From assembly GCA_029891345.1 (NCBI GenBank), contig CM056997.1, positions 219,480,172 to 219,544,171 on the forward strand: a stretch of 64,000 nt of DNA. Reading direction: 5' to 3'. The position numbers and the translations under genes are program-made. This document shows, piece after piece, positions 13,045 to 25,640 of this stretch; position 1 is the first letter of the stretch, and the number at the start of each line of letters is the position of its first letter. The notes beneath the pieces are model-generated. The model was not told the DNA's origin and searched no databases. It saw only the letters and a list, made by a program, of their open reading frames with translations. This DNA is from Dryococelus australis. Lineage: Eukaryota > Arthropoda > Insecta > Phasmatodea > Phasmatidae.

Positions 13045-14357
13045 TTTTTTTTTCGATACCCCAGGAGGCACAGGAAAGACATTCCTGTCCAATTTGTTAC
13101 TGGCAAAGGTTAGACAGTCTGGAAGAATAGCTCTGGCAGTCGCTTCTTCAGGAATCGCTGCTACTCTATTAAGTTTTGGGAAAACTGCACATTCCACGTT
13201 CAAACTCCCATTATCAGTATCTCTGGACCAACAATCCGTATGTTCTATACGCAAAAACGGCCCTCTTGGCAAATTGTTACAGGACGCGGCACTGAAAATG
13301 TGGGATGAATGTACGATGAGTCACAGAGTCCATGTTGAAGCTGTGGATCGAACGTTAAAGGACCTTAGAAGCTCTACTGCCGTTATGGGGGGAGTTACTT
13401 TTGTGTTTGCTCGGGATTTTCGGCAGACACTCCCTGTAGTTACAAAAGGGACGCGTGCAGATATCATCAAAGCATGTCTTAAATCATCTCCCTTATGGAG
13501 TTATATTCAACACCTAAATTTGCGAACCAATATGATAGCCTATTTTGGTGGAGACACGCATAAAGATTTCCCACGACAATTGCTCAGACTTGGAGGAGTT
13601 TTTCCTTCTCTAAATTTGGGCACTAATTCTGCTGAAATAATTTTAAATGAGACATTAGGTCAGATAGTCCACAGTCTGCAGCATCTTATAGAAGCAGTAT
13701 ATCCGGGCCTCGAAAATTTACTAGAAAGAGACTTTCACTGGTTGTGTTCCAGGGCAATAGTATCGCCTAGGAACGACACTGTCAATGAAATCAACAATCT
13801 CATTATACAAAGAGTTCCCGGCCAAGTCAAAACCTATAAGTCGATTGACACAGCCACCAATGTTGACGATGTCGTCCACTTTCCTCAAGATTTTCTAAAT
13901 TCGCTTAATCCTTCTGGCTTACTACCTCACGAACTATCATTAAAAGTCGGTACTCCTATCATGCTTTTAAGGAATATAAGCCCTCCTAACATGTGTAATG
14001 GCACAAGATTGCTCATTAAAGACTTGAAAGAAAATTTGATTGTCGCGACCATCCTCACCGGTCCAGTAGCCGGCCAGCTGGCAAACATCCCGAGGATTCC
14101 CATGATTCCCACGGATTTGCCAATATCTTTCAAACGGTTTGCAATTTCCCGTAAAAACATCGTTCGTGATTACTATTAATAAGTCCCAGGGTCAAACTTT
14201 CTCTTTGGTTGGAATCGACCTACGAAAAGAGTGTTTTTCCCATTACCAACTATATGTTGGTTTATCACGAGTTGGAAGTCCCGAGAAACAGTACATTTTG
14301 CTACCAAACAATAACAGGACGTCAAAAATTGTCTACAGAGAATGTCTTAGCCAATAA
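13045..14357 (+). pseudogene. Helitron PIF1-type helicase domain
   Basis: This is a continuation of the Rep frame after a frameshift. The Walker A motif PGGTGKTFL is intact at 13061-13087. Walker B appears as MWDECTMS, followed by FARDFRQTLPV (motif III type), LNLRTNM (motif IV type), and KSQGQTF...YVGLSR (motifs V and VI) at about 14170-14280. A second frameshift at about 14140-14170 separates the last part, which ends with a stop at 14357. Helicase activity unwinds DNA during rolling-circle transposition. Motif conservation with only a few lesions suggests the copy is not very old. Confidence 0.9.
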
Positions 14358-14400
14358 CATATTAAATACTGCTATCTCAGATAAATTGCATTGTAATATA

Positions 14401-16751
14401 ATGTAGATTAATATGAAAAATTATAAAAAAGTAAAAAAATATCAAATAAAAATAGCAAAAAAACTTTAAATTATAATGTGCTTTTTTTAATGATTTAGGA
14501 GAGTTTACCCAACCTACTTGCATACAACTGCTGGGAAATGAAAATGTGGATCCCAGAGAATCCGCATATTGAGAAGAAAATTCAATTGGAAACTTCGCTG
14601 ACCAAAAGTTCATGACTCTAATGGGAAACTTTGTAAAGAAAATAATCTGTAACTATCTAATTTTAGAAATTTTCTTCTAATATTTGCCCGAGATAATATT
14701 AATTTTTATATTTCAGCCTGTAGCTGTACAGTTTGGCAATGAATTCACGGAAATACTGAACCCCTTTGGAGTATCTTTTCCGCAATGTTGTGTCATTATG
14801 TTCATCTGGGGTCAAGAAAGGAGGGGAAATAGTGAGGGGAAGGAGTCTGAAAAATCCAATTCACTGGGGCTCTGGACACCGTAGGATGACTGGATCTATG
14901 TATAAGATCCGGTTGGTGTTGATAGCTCTGGACATTTTATAAGACATTTACAATATTATCAATTTTTCTGAAAAAAAAATGTTTTATTCTTTATTAACGG
15001 ATATGTAAAACGATTTCATTCACTATCATGTGATTGGTAAATATTTTGCTGAGAGTGTGTAAATTCTCATTGAAAGTGGTTGGTTGGCCTTCGTAAGAGG
15101 ACAGTCAAATATTTAATTTATTTGGCTTTGCACAAAATTTATAACAGTATTGGTAAATAATTATTTGAAAAATCCGAACAATTAATGCCCAGAAATTTAT
15201 TCAACCCTATAATTACATTTTTTTTCGAGAGCGAAGAAATGATTGGACAGGTATGTTAAAGAAAATTTTGTCGAATTGAGTTGAAATGTTATGGTCTTCG
15301 CTTTAAAAAGAAGACTTGAAAGCCAGTGAATGTGAAATAAGAAGAAGATATAGCATGGGCAGAATGCAAGATCGTGAGAAGACGGAAGAGCTCGGGAAAA
15401 TCCCAGCAACGTCCGTCTCGTTGCACACACGTGAAAATCCGGGCGACCCCTTCGGTAATCGAACATGGTTCACTTTGGTGGATGTCTACCACTCAACCAT
15501 CATGGGCCCCATTAAAGAATGTTTGCAACAGAAATATGTAGGCTATTAGAATTGGTTGGAATTGTTTGCATCTACAACATATAAAATTGGGTTGTAATTG
15601 GCAATAACAAACACAGACATGTTTACTTTGTCTAAATTGAAGTTGAGCAATGCTGAATCTAAAATAAGAAAAATGTATGTTGTCGGTTTCACCTCTTTTG
15701 CATAAATTCTTCGATTTTTCTTCATAATTTTGGATTCATATTAATTACTGACAATGTAGAATTATAGAAAACTTACATTTTACGAGCTGTCTAATATTTT
15801 TGTTTGTAATTTTTTTGTGTGTTATCTGATTGTTGAAAAAGCTCGAGAACAAATTTTTATATCTTATGAATAAGTTCTCGAATTTTACAAAAAGCATATA
15901 ACACAAAATTAAAATTACACACATAAATATTAAACAACTCATAACATATTAATTATCTCTAATCGACCATTGTTAGTAATAACTAAGAATCCTAAATTAT
16001 GAAGCGAAAACGAAGAATTTCAGCTGGAGGGGTGAAATCGAGAGTCTTGTCTGGTCCTGAGAAAGCCTTGCGCTATCAGAGTAAGCCCTAGACTCCGGAA
16101 CTGTGTGATAAATATTAGTCTGAGAGCTCACTCTCGCTATTACGAGGGTCGGGCTTGTTTGAGAGGATTTAGTACCAAATTAATATTGATAGCGTGCCAT
16201 AATTGGAGAGAATTACAGTTATCAGCCCCAGCGGAATACTATCTGGTTGCCATTATTTTAAGGCTGATGTTAATTTACATATCATTAGAGGCCTTCGAGC
16301 AAACGATATCTTTCAGAATGTAATTGTGTTTTATATTGTGCATAATTATCTAGATTGTATTCGCAGTAAATTCCTGCTTTCTGTATTGCGAAAACTGAAA
16401 GAATTGAACACTGCCACATGACTTTCAACTGGTTTATACATCAGCTGGCTCATATTTTCTCAGCATACCAATTAAATAAAAAAAGGAAAGCAATAAATAT
16501 TGTAATTAGCTCTATAAACACGTACACGTTCATTTCAGTTAATTTGGGTTTGTGAATATTGACCGATGTGCACAATTATTTTTCTGTTTCGATATAAATT
16601 AATGCCTTTAGCTGTGGGCAATACTTCCGATGAGGTAAGGAAATATGTTCGGATTAGGTTGTCAACAAAATAAGTTGTAAAATCAACGCCAAGACGTTCC
16701 GAACGTTCGCCATTATAAAGGCTGAAATGCTTGCCTGTTATACGTAGGCCT
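14401..16751. other. Non-coding stretch
   Basis: No convincing gene. A short hairpin (GGATCT...AGATCC) lies at about 14891-14909, and the phrase GCTCTGGACA occurs on both sides of it (about 14869 and 14925). Neither gives a complete element boundary. Confidence 0.4.
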
Positions 16752-16799
16752 ACGTGTCATACTAACAAGACAGGCACGTGTCATACTAACAAGACAGGC
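16752..16799. repeat. 24-bp tandem duplication
   Basis: The unit beginning ACGTGTCATACTAAC occurs twice without a mismatch (16752-16775 and 16776-16799). Confidence 0.95.
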
Positions 16800-17127
16800 A
16801 CTCTTTTAGATAATATGGTGTATGGAATCCTTCTTACTGATGACAACGTGCCTTATACAATCATTACATGACCTTAGACATAAGTTTAACAACATTTACG
16901 AGTAGAATTACAATTCATAAGTACTTCAAACTTCAATTATTTAATAAAAATTACACGCAACCAAGTTGCGGGCTTTGCTCCGAAAACCATTTTTATATCA
17001 CAATGAAAAAAAGGGCTTTCCTTAAAAAAAAAATACTATTCGCTTATAAAATTTTAATGCCTGTACTAATATAAATGTAACTTTGCCAGAACATGAAAAA
17101 ACATAATACCTAGCAGTAGTGTTAGCG

Positions 17128-17710
17128 GACCGGTCCTGGATTAAATCGAGACCCTGCTGCGAAGCTACAGGCCCTCTGTCCACATTAAATTGAGTCCCAG
17201 AAGTGAGGCAACAAGCCCTTCGCTCCCTCCTCCTATGGTTATCTTCTCCTGATGCCTGATCCACCAACACCCCTCTCCTCCCCATCACCTACCTACACCT
17301 ATCTTCACCAACACCCCTCCCATTCCTCCTCCACAACTACGTATGATATTACTAGTTCTGGAATTAATTGGGTCCCTGCTTGCTGCAAGACTGTAGGCTC
17401 TCTAACCTCCTCTCCTGTAGTTATCTACCCCCGATGCCTGATCCACTATATCCCCTCTCCTCACCATCACCTACCTCCAACACATCCTCTCCCCTCATCT
17501 TCCTCCTACAAAACGAGCTATGCTGTGATTTGTTCTGGAATTAATTGACTCCCTGCTGCGAGACTATAGGCTCACCCCTCTCTGCTCCTCTGGCTATCTA
17601 CTCCATATGCCTGGTACACTAACACCTCTCTCCTTCCCTTCATCAACAACCCCCTCTCCCTTTTCATCATATTTTCCTTCCGATCAAGGTATGTTGCGAT
17701 TAGTTCTCTA
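17128..17710. repeat. ~177-bp CT-rich tandem repeat
   Basis: Three to four imperfect units. The landmark TTCTGGAATTAATTG recurs at 17357 and 17534 (177 apart). A weaker form lies near 17130-17190 and a trailing TGCGATTAGTTCT near 17692. Each unit goes on with TCCCTGCT, a TAGGCTC segment, GATGCCTGATCCAC-type sequence and a long run of CCTCT/CACC. The strand bias (pyrimidine on plus) gives open frames, but I see no protein. Confidence 0.75.
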
Positions 17711-18740
17711 AACTGGCTCGCTAGGCAGTATTGCTGTCGTCATTGGTTGCCAAGATAGTTCTTGATTCAGTTGATGGACCAGTTCGATTAATGGCTTACA
17801 GCTCTAGTAATCGTATTTTCTGCTAGGCGGCGCGCCAGTCACTCGCCCACCAGAGCCACTGTTGCTTAATGTCATCATCTGATGCTAGGTGTGCTGGTAT
17901 CTGCTGGAAGCTAAGACAATTTTCTACATACTATATGTTATGCTTTAATACATTATAAAAAGAGCGGCGAACCGCTCAACCTTAGGTCGGCCAACCAACA
18001 CTCCAGCCATCTGAACCACATGTACTATAGTGATAATGGATGTTTTAATGATGTATAACAGAAGTATCACCCATATATGAACTCGTAGAATCAAAACGAA
18101 TTTGTAGAAAATATTTTGATTGAACAATCGATTAGTAAATCGTAATTTTATAAAAAAGGTGTGTATTAATTTAATATTTTTATTTTAACTTTAAAATTGT
18201 CAAACACACGTGTATGAAGCAGGCATGTATACGAACTTGTATTTTCAAGGATAATTAGATTATGGTGTCACAAACATAGATTTAATAAAGCCTAATTTTA
18301 TAAAATAAAATTATACATTTAATTTGAAAATATATTTACTAAACTTTACAAACAAACAAATAGAGTGATGGTCTAAATATTCGTAAATATTAGACAAATA
18401 AGAATATGTCATCACAAGATATGATTATGTAACTATTACCATCTCCATATTGAATTTAGTAAAAATAGGAGCAACCTTTTTTATTTTTAAATGAATTATT
18501 TGAACACTCCAAGTATCGAATACAATGCAGCACTTAACTTACATCAGGTTATTTAGACCCTAAAACCTTTCTGGCAAAGTTAATTATGAGTTAAGCACTT
18601 TTGTGATTATAGTTATAATTTCCAAACAGTTTATATTATAGTGATAATATTCATAACATATACATCATTCCCGATGTAGATAAGAGCGATAGGGTCAATA
18701 TGCTTTATGTCCTTTGTAAACAAAGGCATAAACTCAACAA
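17711..18740. other. AT-rich non-coding stretch
   Basis: I see no gene or recognisable repeat here. Confidence 0.4.
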
Positions 18741-18963
18741 ATGCATAGTCACCAAGTGCACACTTACCATGTGCATACTTACCAAGTGGATGCTTACCAG
18801 TGCATGCTTACCAAATGCTTACTTACCAAGTTTATACTTACCAAGTGGATACTTACCAGTGCATGCTTACAAAGTGCTTACTTACCAAGTGTATACTTAC
18901 CAAGTGCATATTTACCAATTAGAAACTTACCAAGTGCATACTTACTATATGTGTATTTATCCA
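18741..18963. repeat. 15-bp minisatellite with 59-bp higher-order unit
   Basis: About 14 copies of a 14-15 base unit, typical form ACTTACCAAGTGCAT. Four units (15+14+15+15) form a 59-base block that itself occurs twice, at 18782-18840 and 18841-18899, with few differences. Because 15 is a multiple of three, a 102-codon frame with a Leu-Pro-Ser/Tyr-Gln-Val pattern stays open across it. I treat that as a by-product. Confidence 0.9.
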
Positions 18964-19626
18964 CATAATATTCTTTTATTCCTGAATTTTACCAGATTTT
19001 ATTTGTGAGTTGGGTAGCTGCTAGGATTACTTAATATAATGCTAGTTTCGGATTTAGGTTCTATTCTTGTTCAGGACACTTAGTAATATTTCACTTTTGA
19101 AGTTAATAAAAATTAATTTTTGCTTTTTTATTCCTTCTTAGAACAATTTATGCAATGTTATTTTTAGATTACCAAGATATATTCCCAGGCGACCACTTAA
19201 TATAAAAAACATCTGGGAAATACATTCTTATGCAATCGCTTATGCTTGCTGTTTATCGTCTTACATTATAGGCATATACTGTTCAACTGATATGTTACAT
19301 GTTCGATATCAATTGTTGATGGTCGAAAAAAAAAAGGGGAGGAATTCAGTTGTATGATGTAATCGGATAATGATGTATTCCTGCATATGATGTAATTGTA
19401 CAAGTCCATACCTGAAGAAATATGCAATGTGTATTTACTAGATATGCACATACACACATGAATAATTTACAACTTAAAAATCACTTAATTAATATGTCCT
19501 CTCAGCTAGACAACAAAACCTCAGCTGTCATATATATGTTCATTGGTTTCAGAATTATTAGGGCTGGAAGGTATTGCACGTGCACCATGCATGCATTCAC
19601 TATACGCACTTATCAAGTTTGCACAC

Positions 19627-19740
<114 letters not shown>

Positions 19741-20373
19741 TTCTGCTTTATTCTTGTCAGGCCAACGAACCGTAAGAGAAAAAACAATCGTGTGTACGGC
19801 TTGAACGTGCACCAGCCCTCACTGACAGAACATTTCAAACGAATCACTCTGATAAACCATGTCATCATGTAGTAGCAATACACGCACTCATGCACATACA
19901 CACACATACACTTTAACCTCTACCCTACACACTGCAGGCTTACCAAAGAACTCAGTTGGCATGCACATGGCTCGGAGATCCAAGAGGACGGGAGCTCTAA
20001 TGAACTGTGATTGGATAGACACAGAGATCGAGTCCCAGAGACAGATTATCTGAGATTGTGTTTATGTTTTCCCTAAACGTCGAACTCTAACATTTTCTAA
20101 CCTGAAAAATATTCTATACTTTATTCCTTTCTACAGTTTAAACAATCATGCACATTAATATTATCTATATTCTTGGTATCCTTTACATCGTCTTAGAGTT
20201 TAATGGTTAAGTGTCTCTATTTTTGAAAAGTAAGCTTTCGTTCTCCCATTCAAATTAAATTCAGTATTAAATTGATTTTATTTTTCATATTATTCATTTT
20301 AATTGGTTTGAAACTTATGTAATATTTTTAAGTAAGCAAATTAAAGTGCTGTAAGGCTTCAGTAGCGTAGTTC

Positions 20374-20558
20374 ATTAAGCCATAGGTTATGAAGTGCCCC
20401 TGGTAGAGATTCTAACCCCTTCAAGGTAAAATTAAATGGATACAAAGTTATTACCTGATAAATGTCACAGAATAGCCATTAATAGGAAATGTGAATATTT
20501 TAAAGGTGTACGATTTGCTTAGTAGGGAATTGCCTTAAATCGTTAACTTCAAACACAC
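20374..20558 (+). repeat. Dispersed ~180-bp repeat, copy 1
   Basis: Nearly identical to 46335-46517 in the same orientation. Both start TTAA(G/A)CCATAGGTTATG and run through GTGCCCCTGGTAGAGATTCT and GTCACAGAATAGCCATTAAT before ending at ACTTCAAACACA with a CA-rich tail. A tail of this sort suggests a retroposed or tail-extended element, but no pol III boxes or protein are evident. Confidence 0.85.
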
Positions 20559-21291
20559 ACACTTGTTTAAACTATGCTGCGATGACTTTCGCCTCTCACA
20601 TACATTGAGAAGACTCCTCAAAAAAATTAAAAAAACTAATACTTGATTTTGATGGGACAATTTTTTCATTACTATACACTCCAAAAAAGTGAAGGAAATA
20701 TTATTTATTAAATGTGTGTACACAAGAGGTGTATGTTACAAGGACTTGTGAATTTTGAAATACGTTGTAAGGAGGAGTAGTAAAAGAGGACCTAGGCTTT
20801 CGTGTATATGAACATGTATTGGCGCGCTTTAATTCCTAGTAACCGTCGTTTTACACACTCTTGACGACAGAGCATCTTTGTTGGGACCAAAGTTTAAAAG
20901 TATTATTTACCTTGTTAACCGTCGTTGTTAGAACTTGTTTATTTCTTCACTATGGTCCCTTGTGACTATCGTCATACATGTTCTCGTACATGAAGCCCTC
21001 GATGTAAGGTGTAAGATCACAGAGATGGTACGTTCTTCATATGTTCCAGATCGCACCGAACATAATTATTTCTTGAAAATACCATAAACTGTGTATAGGC
21101 TATTCATGGTAAAGTGGGCACTACTTAAGGCCCTGCTCAGTTTGTATTTTCAGTCAATTTTTATGTTGCTGCCACTTTTTTATCTAATGAATTACATTAC
21201 AATGTGACCAATATGCACAGTGTATACATTTCGCTTGTTCTCAAATCCTAACGTCGGCGGAAGTAAAGTTTATTATTAATAACTAGCGACT
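20559..21291. other. Non-coding stretch
   Basis: No gene is visible between the two dispersed repeats. Confidence 0.4.
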
Positions 21292-21806
21292 CGCCCCGGC
21301 CTCGCTTGGGTACGATTTACAAATATTGCGTTCTTTAGGTATACAGCAAGTATATATATTCAATGCTTAAGGTAACTACCATAGAATTAGTACTGTGTTG
21401 TTCACAAAGTCTTCGTAATTGAACCCCTATTTTGAAACAAATTTTAAAAGACAAAAACGGTTACTGTGTGTCATCCTTAAAATTGTGCTATCGCAGACTT
21501 TTTGTAGACCTTTTTTGAAATCTACAATTATGTAGTAAGTTACAAGAATACGGTGTATATTGTATGGTTTAGACAGCGTAAGCCATGTCAGCACCCGAAA
21601 AGTGTCCTTTTACAACTTTAATAATAAATCGTCTACAATTCTCTACTATCTATACCATATTTATTAATGCATTATACACTTTAAGCTTCCTCAAGAAATT
21701 ATCTAAATGATGGTGAAAACTGCATCGAAATCCATCAAGTAGTTTAGAAGCTTTAGTCGAATACACAGACGCACACGACCCGGACGACTTGGTTTTATAC
21801 TATGTA
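21292..21806 (+). repeat. ~515-bp dispersed repeat family, copy 1
   Basis: The plus strand begins ACTAGCGACTCGCCCCGGC and ends near GACGACTTGGTTTTATACTA. The reverse complement of 39195-39707 follows it over its whole length, with shared segments GGGTACGATTTACAAATAT, TACTGTGTTGT, AGTCTTCGTAA, GGTTTAG(A/T)CAGCGTAAGCC, TCAAGAAATT and AAATCCA(T/C)CAAGTAGTTT. By eye most positions agree. The 3' phrase about a shared CAAGTAGTTT is typical of high-copy insect elements, but I cannot name the family. It is non-coding. Confidence 0.75.
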
Positions 21807-22750
21807 TATATTATGTGTGTTATTATATTACTAAATGAAAAGTTATTTGTATATCCACAGATTTACTTATAAACATATTTCTTCTGGGTTGCTTTTGCTC
21901 AAAGGTGTCCGTCCACGATCGTTATAATGCAACAGACAACTAATATTTTGCGTGTAAACAAAAATCCACACGTGATTCCCCCCTTAAGACAGTCACAGCA
22001 TAAGATGAGATGAGACTGGCGCTAACTGAAGCAAAGTAGCCGAAGAATGGATCAGATGAGACGGGATGAAGGTGGAGTATGGGCGGAATAAAAACGAGGA
22101 GAGAAAATTAAATGCTTACGATTTAAAAACTAAATTAGGTTGTTTAATTTGTCGAGATTTTTTCATCCATGCTTACTGTAAGTATATTTTTAACATGTGC
22201 GGGTTTTAACAAACCATTTGTGAAGATTAATTAGTTTTGTGGTCCAACTGGATGCGCAAACGATATTATATTTCTTTCGTTTGCAAGGAGCCAAACGTAA
22301 AGATGTAGCACTGAGCAAAATTCTCTGAATCATCAGAATTTTGATTTCACCATCTGCACAATTAAATTTGACATGTATTTATAGAGTTTGAAATAAAACG
22401 CCACTTTTCTGATAAAGAAATTATTGCTTAGAAGCACGCGTAAAGTCTTCATTAATTAACTTTAAGAACCATTTTCGAAACGGTTTTTTGTATTGCCTAA
22501 AAAAATTTTTTTTTTGTTTCGTTTCAGAATTTGGATGTTTTGGAAACGCAACATAAAATCTGTGTGAAATTTGAAGAAATAATATTTGTGTGGTTGGTAT
22601 TTAATTGATGCTTTATATTTATAATTTACATTGTTTTGTTTTCACAGGGAACTGTATACTGTACGCATATGTGATCGATGTTACGTTGTAAAACTTGTAA
22701 ATTATATTTTTCAATTTCCACTTAATATAGTAAATTTTTATTTGTCATCG

Positions 22751-23103
22751 TCATTTGTGTTCTGCCCAGAGGCAGGTTTTCACGTGGTATCTCTCCATGC
22801 TCTCCTGTCTTCTGTCAACCTCTTCAGGTCCATATACTTTCCACTTCCCTCGATGTAATCCATCAACTTGTATCTTCTCCTTCCTTTCAATCTTTTTCCA
22901 CAAACTATTCCTTCCATAGCGTCTGTTAGCAAGCACTCCCGTCTCAACGAGTGTCCCATCCAGGTCTTGTTCCTTTCTCTTATGACTTTCAGCAGTTTTT
23001 TCCTCTCATCAACTCTTTCCGGTACTTCTTCATTACTCACTCTTTCCACCCAGCTTATCCTCTCCATTCTCCTCCACATCCATATCTCAAACGCTTCTAG
23101 CCT
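22751..23103 (-). pseudogene. LINE C-terminal domain
   Basis: The reading MWRRMERISWVERVSNEEV, then TWMGHSLRRECLLTDAMEG and KGRRRYKLMDYIEGSG, matches the C-terminal region after the RT in RTE-like elements. A stop at the start (about 23103) splits it from the RT. Confidence 0.85.
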
Positions 23104-24200
23104 TTATTCGTCCTCACGTCTTAGATTCCCCGTCTCTGCCCCATAGAGTGCCACACTCCATACTAAACACTTGCCAAGTCTTTTCCTCAGTGCTTTATCC
23201 AGTTTTCCGCATAGCAATCTCCTCTTCCTATTGAATGCTTCCTTCGCTACTGCAATACGAGTCTTCACCTCCTGATGACATTTCAAGTCCTCAGTTATCG
23301 TACTTCCTAGATATTTGAATGCGCTTACTTGGCTGATATTAACTTGTGCTTTCTTAATATTTGCCGGTTGTCTTCCTTTATTGAATACCTTACTCTTTAT
23401 TTTTGATGTATTGATTCTCATTCCATACTCATCACAAGTTTCATTCAGATTTTCAAGCATTTTAGTTATAGTTCTTTCATTTTCTGCTAGTAAAACCACG
23501 TCATCGGCAAATCTTATACATTCTATTCTCTTCCCGCCAATACGTACTCCTATTCTTCCATCTAAGCATACCCCAATACTCTCCTCCAGGTATAAATTGA
23601 ACAAGGGAGAAAGGCAACAGCTTTGTCTAATGCTCCTCCCAATGCTACTTTCTTCCGACATTTCAGTTCTAATCTTTATTATTACTTTATGTTGTAAATA
23701 TAGATTCTGTACTAGTTATCTCTCCTTCCAATCTACTCCTTTCATCTTCAAGATGTCCATAAGCTTGTTCCATTGTACTCTGTCGAAAGCTACCGAGTCA
23801 ATAAAGATAGCATAAATTTCTCTACCTTTCTCAATATATATTTCCCTTATGTTTCTTAACAAGCCTATAGCATCTCTTGATCCTTTTCCACTTCTAAATC
23901 CAAACTGTTCCTCTCCAATCCATCTAACTGCCTATATAGCCTTCTATTCAACACTCTTAACAATATTTTAGCTGTATGAGAAATTAGACTGATAGTCATG
24001 CTCTTCACATTTATTGGTATTCTTTTTTTTTCAATTGGTATTATTACCGTTGCGATAAAATCATCCGGACATTTCCCTTTGTCATATATCGCATTACATA
24101 GGTAGACTATCTCCCTCCTTCCCCTGTTTCCTAAACTCTTCAACACTTCTGCTGGCGAATTATCGATTCCACGCTCCTTTCGATTCTTCATCTCCTTCAG
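23104..24200 (-). pseudogene. LINE reverse transcriptase domain
   Basis: The open frames at 24191-23865 and 23661-23104 contain SLISHTAKILLRVLNRRL, then RQSCCLSPLFNLYLEE, and the catalytic box CIRFADDVVLLAENE, with the FADD aspartates intact. KYLGSTITEDLKCHQEVKTR is the thumb-side motif usual in these elements. The frames are separated by stops, and one junction near 23820-23870 changes frame. The RT copies the element's RNA at the nicked target in the nucleus. This copy is not functional. Confidence 0.9.
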
Positions 24201-24879
24201 TGCCTTTCTACTTCTGCTTCCAAGATGCCGTACCCCTTTCTGTCCTCTAGCACCTGTGTCTCCTCTTCAGTCATACTTTCACTTGGTCTTCCATCCGCCT
24301 TATACAGACATTATATATATTCTTGCCATCTAGTCAACACCTCATGTGGTTCTTTGGCTAATGTACCATCCACTTTTTCTACTTCCATGTTATACTTCCT
24401 TCTTTTGTCTTCAAAGGCTATCTGTCTAGACATTCTGTACATCATTTCATACTTTCCCTCTTTCTCCATTTTCTCTATTTCCTCACATTTCTCTTTCATC
24501 CATCTTTGTCTTGCTTGTTAAGTTTCTCTTCTTAATTCATTATTCAGTTTCGTAAACCTCTTTTTTCCTTCTTCATTTCCTATATTCTTCCACTTTCTCC
24601 TTTCTTCCAACTTTTTCAACATGTTTTCCGTTATCCATTCTTTCCTGATACTTTTGTACTCTCTAATTCCTAGAACTTCTTTGGCAGATGTCATGAGTCC
24701 TTCCCTCATTTATATCCATTTTTCATTTATACATTTTTCATCTCTGCCGCTTTGACTTTTTTCCCATAAATCTGTCTTCCAGCTCCGAAGCCTTAAGTGC
24801 CTCCTTGAGTGTCTCTAAGTTTAATCTTTCCCTTGCTTTACCTCTCTCCACTTCCTTCAACTTTACTTGTATTTCTCTC

Positions 24880-25640
24880 ACTGCGAGATTGTTATCTGAA
24901 TTTATGTCTGCTCCTGGGTAAGCTTTGGCATTCTTCAGGCAGTTCTATACGTTTTTTGAATCAGGATATAGTCCAGCTGGTACCTTTATCTATTCAAACT
25001 AGAGACTCATGTATAATGTCTCCTTTTGTGATTTTCAAATAGGGCGTTGCCCACCACTAGCGAGTTTTCTTTGCAAAAGTTAATTAATCTTTCACCCCTC
25101 AGATTTCTTACCCCTAATCCAAATTTTCCTACTGTATCTTCTTCTTTTCCTTCACACACCACTGCATTCCAGTCTCCCATAATAATGATACAGGCATTTT
25201 TATTCTCTTTCTAAATAAGTTCTTCAATCTTTACATACTATTATTCCACCTCTTCATCTCTATGCTGGCTAGTTGGCATATTAATATCTCGTCTCTCGAA
25301 CTACCCTGCAGCCATATCATTCTCAATCTCCCATCAATATATTGCACCTTGATTACCTTATTCTTCAGTTTTTGCCCTATCAGTATTCCCACACCATTTT
25401 CACCACTCTTATCTTCTCCTGAGTAGAAAAGCTTATAATCTCCACTTTCTATCTCCCCGTTCCCTCCCCGTCTTATTTCACACATGCCAACATCTAATCT
25501 GTTCTTTTTAATCTCCTGTTTCGTATTTTTCTAGCTTTCCTGCTTGCAATAGCATGCATAAATTCCATGTTCCATTCCTTATCTTGACTTCCTTTTATCA
25601 TCTCTTCTTTATTTCATTGGTACTTCCTCTCAATGTATTC
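24880..25640 (-). pseudogene. LINE endonuclease domain relic
   Basis: Fragments in different frames show the start of the AP endonuclease (QAGKLEKYETGD, about 25510-25550), then MCEIRRGGNGE...YKLFYSGEDKSGENGVGILIG (25485-25350), and MPTSQHRDEEVE (about 25240-25280). These correspond to the early strands of the APE fold that nicks target DNA. Several frame changes break the domain. Confidence 0.8.

Larger units (their letters stand above)
8590..14400 (+). mobile_element. Helitron rolling-circle transposon, degenerate
   Basis: The element is identified by its Rep-helicase gene (9876-14357). The left part near 8590-8800 starts with a (TA) run followed by AAAGAGGTAGTG and then by the stretch ACTCATCCGATTTTAAAAAT, which resembles the 5' flank of insect Helitrons as I remember it, so the left boundary is tentative. 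Between this and the gene lie about 1.2 kb without coding sequence, including a duplicated hairpin (9407-9671). The right end is not resolved. A short hairpin at about 14891-14909 could be terminal, but no clear CTRR end follows it. I see no target duplication, which fits Helitron insertion. Confidence 0.75.
22735..25640 (-). mobile_element. RTE-like non-LTR retrotransposon, degenerate
   Basis: A single LINE on the minus strand with the usual order: AP-type endonuclease near 25.6-24.9 kb, reverse transcriptase at 24.2-23.1 kb, and a C-terminal region at 23.1-22.75 kb. The 3' end runs into GATGACAAATAAAAATTTAC around 22735-22755. No target duplication could be confirmed. The clade is judged RTE-like from the endonuclease and the Trp-Gly-His-type C-terminal domain. 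Jockey-like placement is not excluded. Confidence 0.85.

Noticed and set aside
14684..14884. Possible exon after a TTTCAG acceptor
   Set aside because: The 66-codon frame has no family match and no donor or partner exon could be found.
18700..19008. 102-codon frame with a Leu-Pro-Ser/Tyr-Gln-Val pattern
   Set aside because: A 15-bp minisatellite with a unit divisible by three keeps the frame open.
23315..23815. 166-codon plus-strand frame
   Set aside because: Antisense shadow of the LINE reverse transcriptase.
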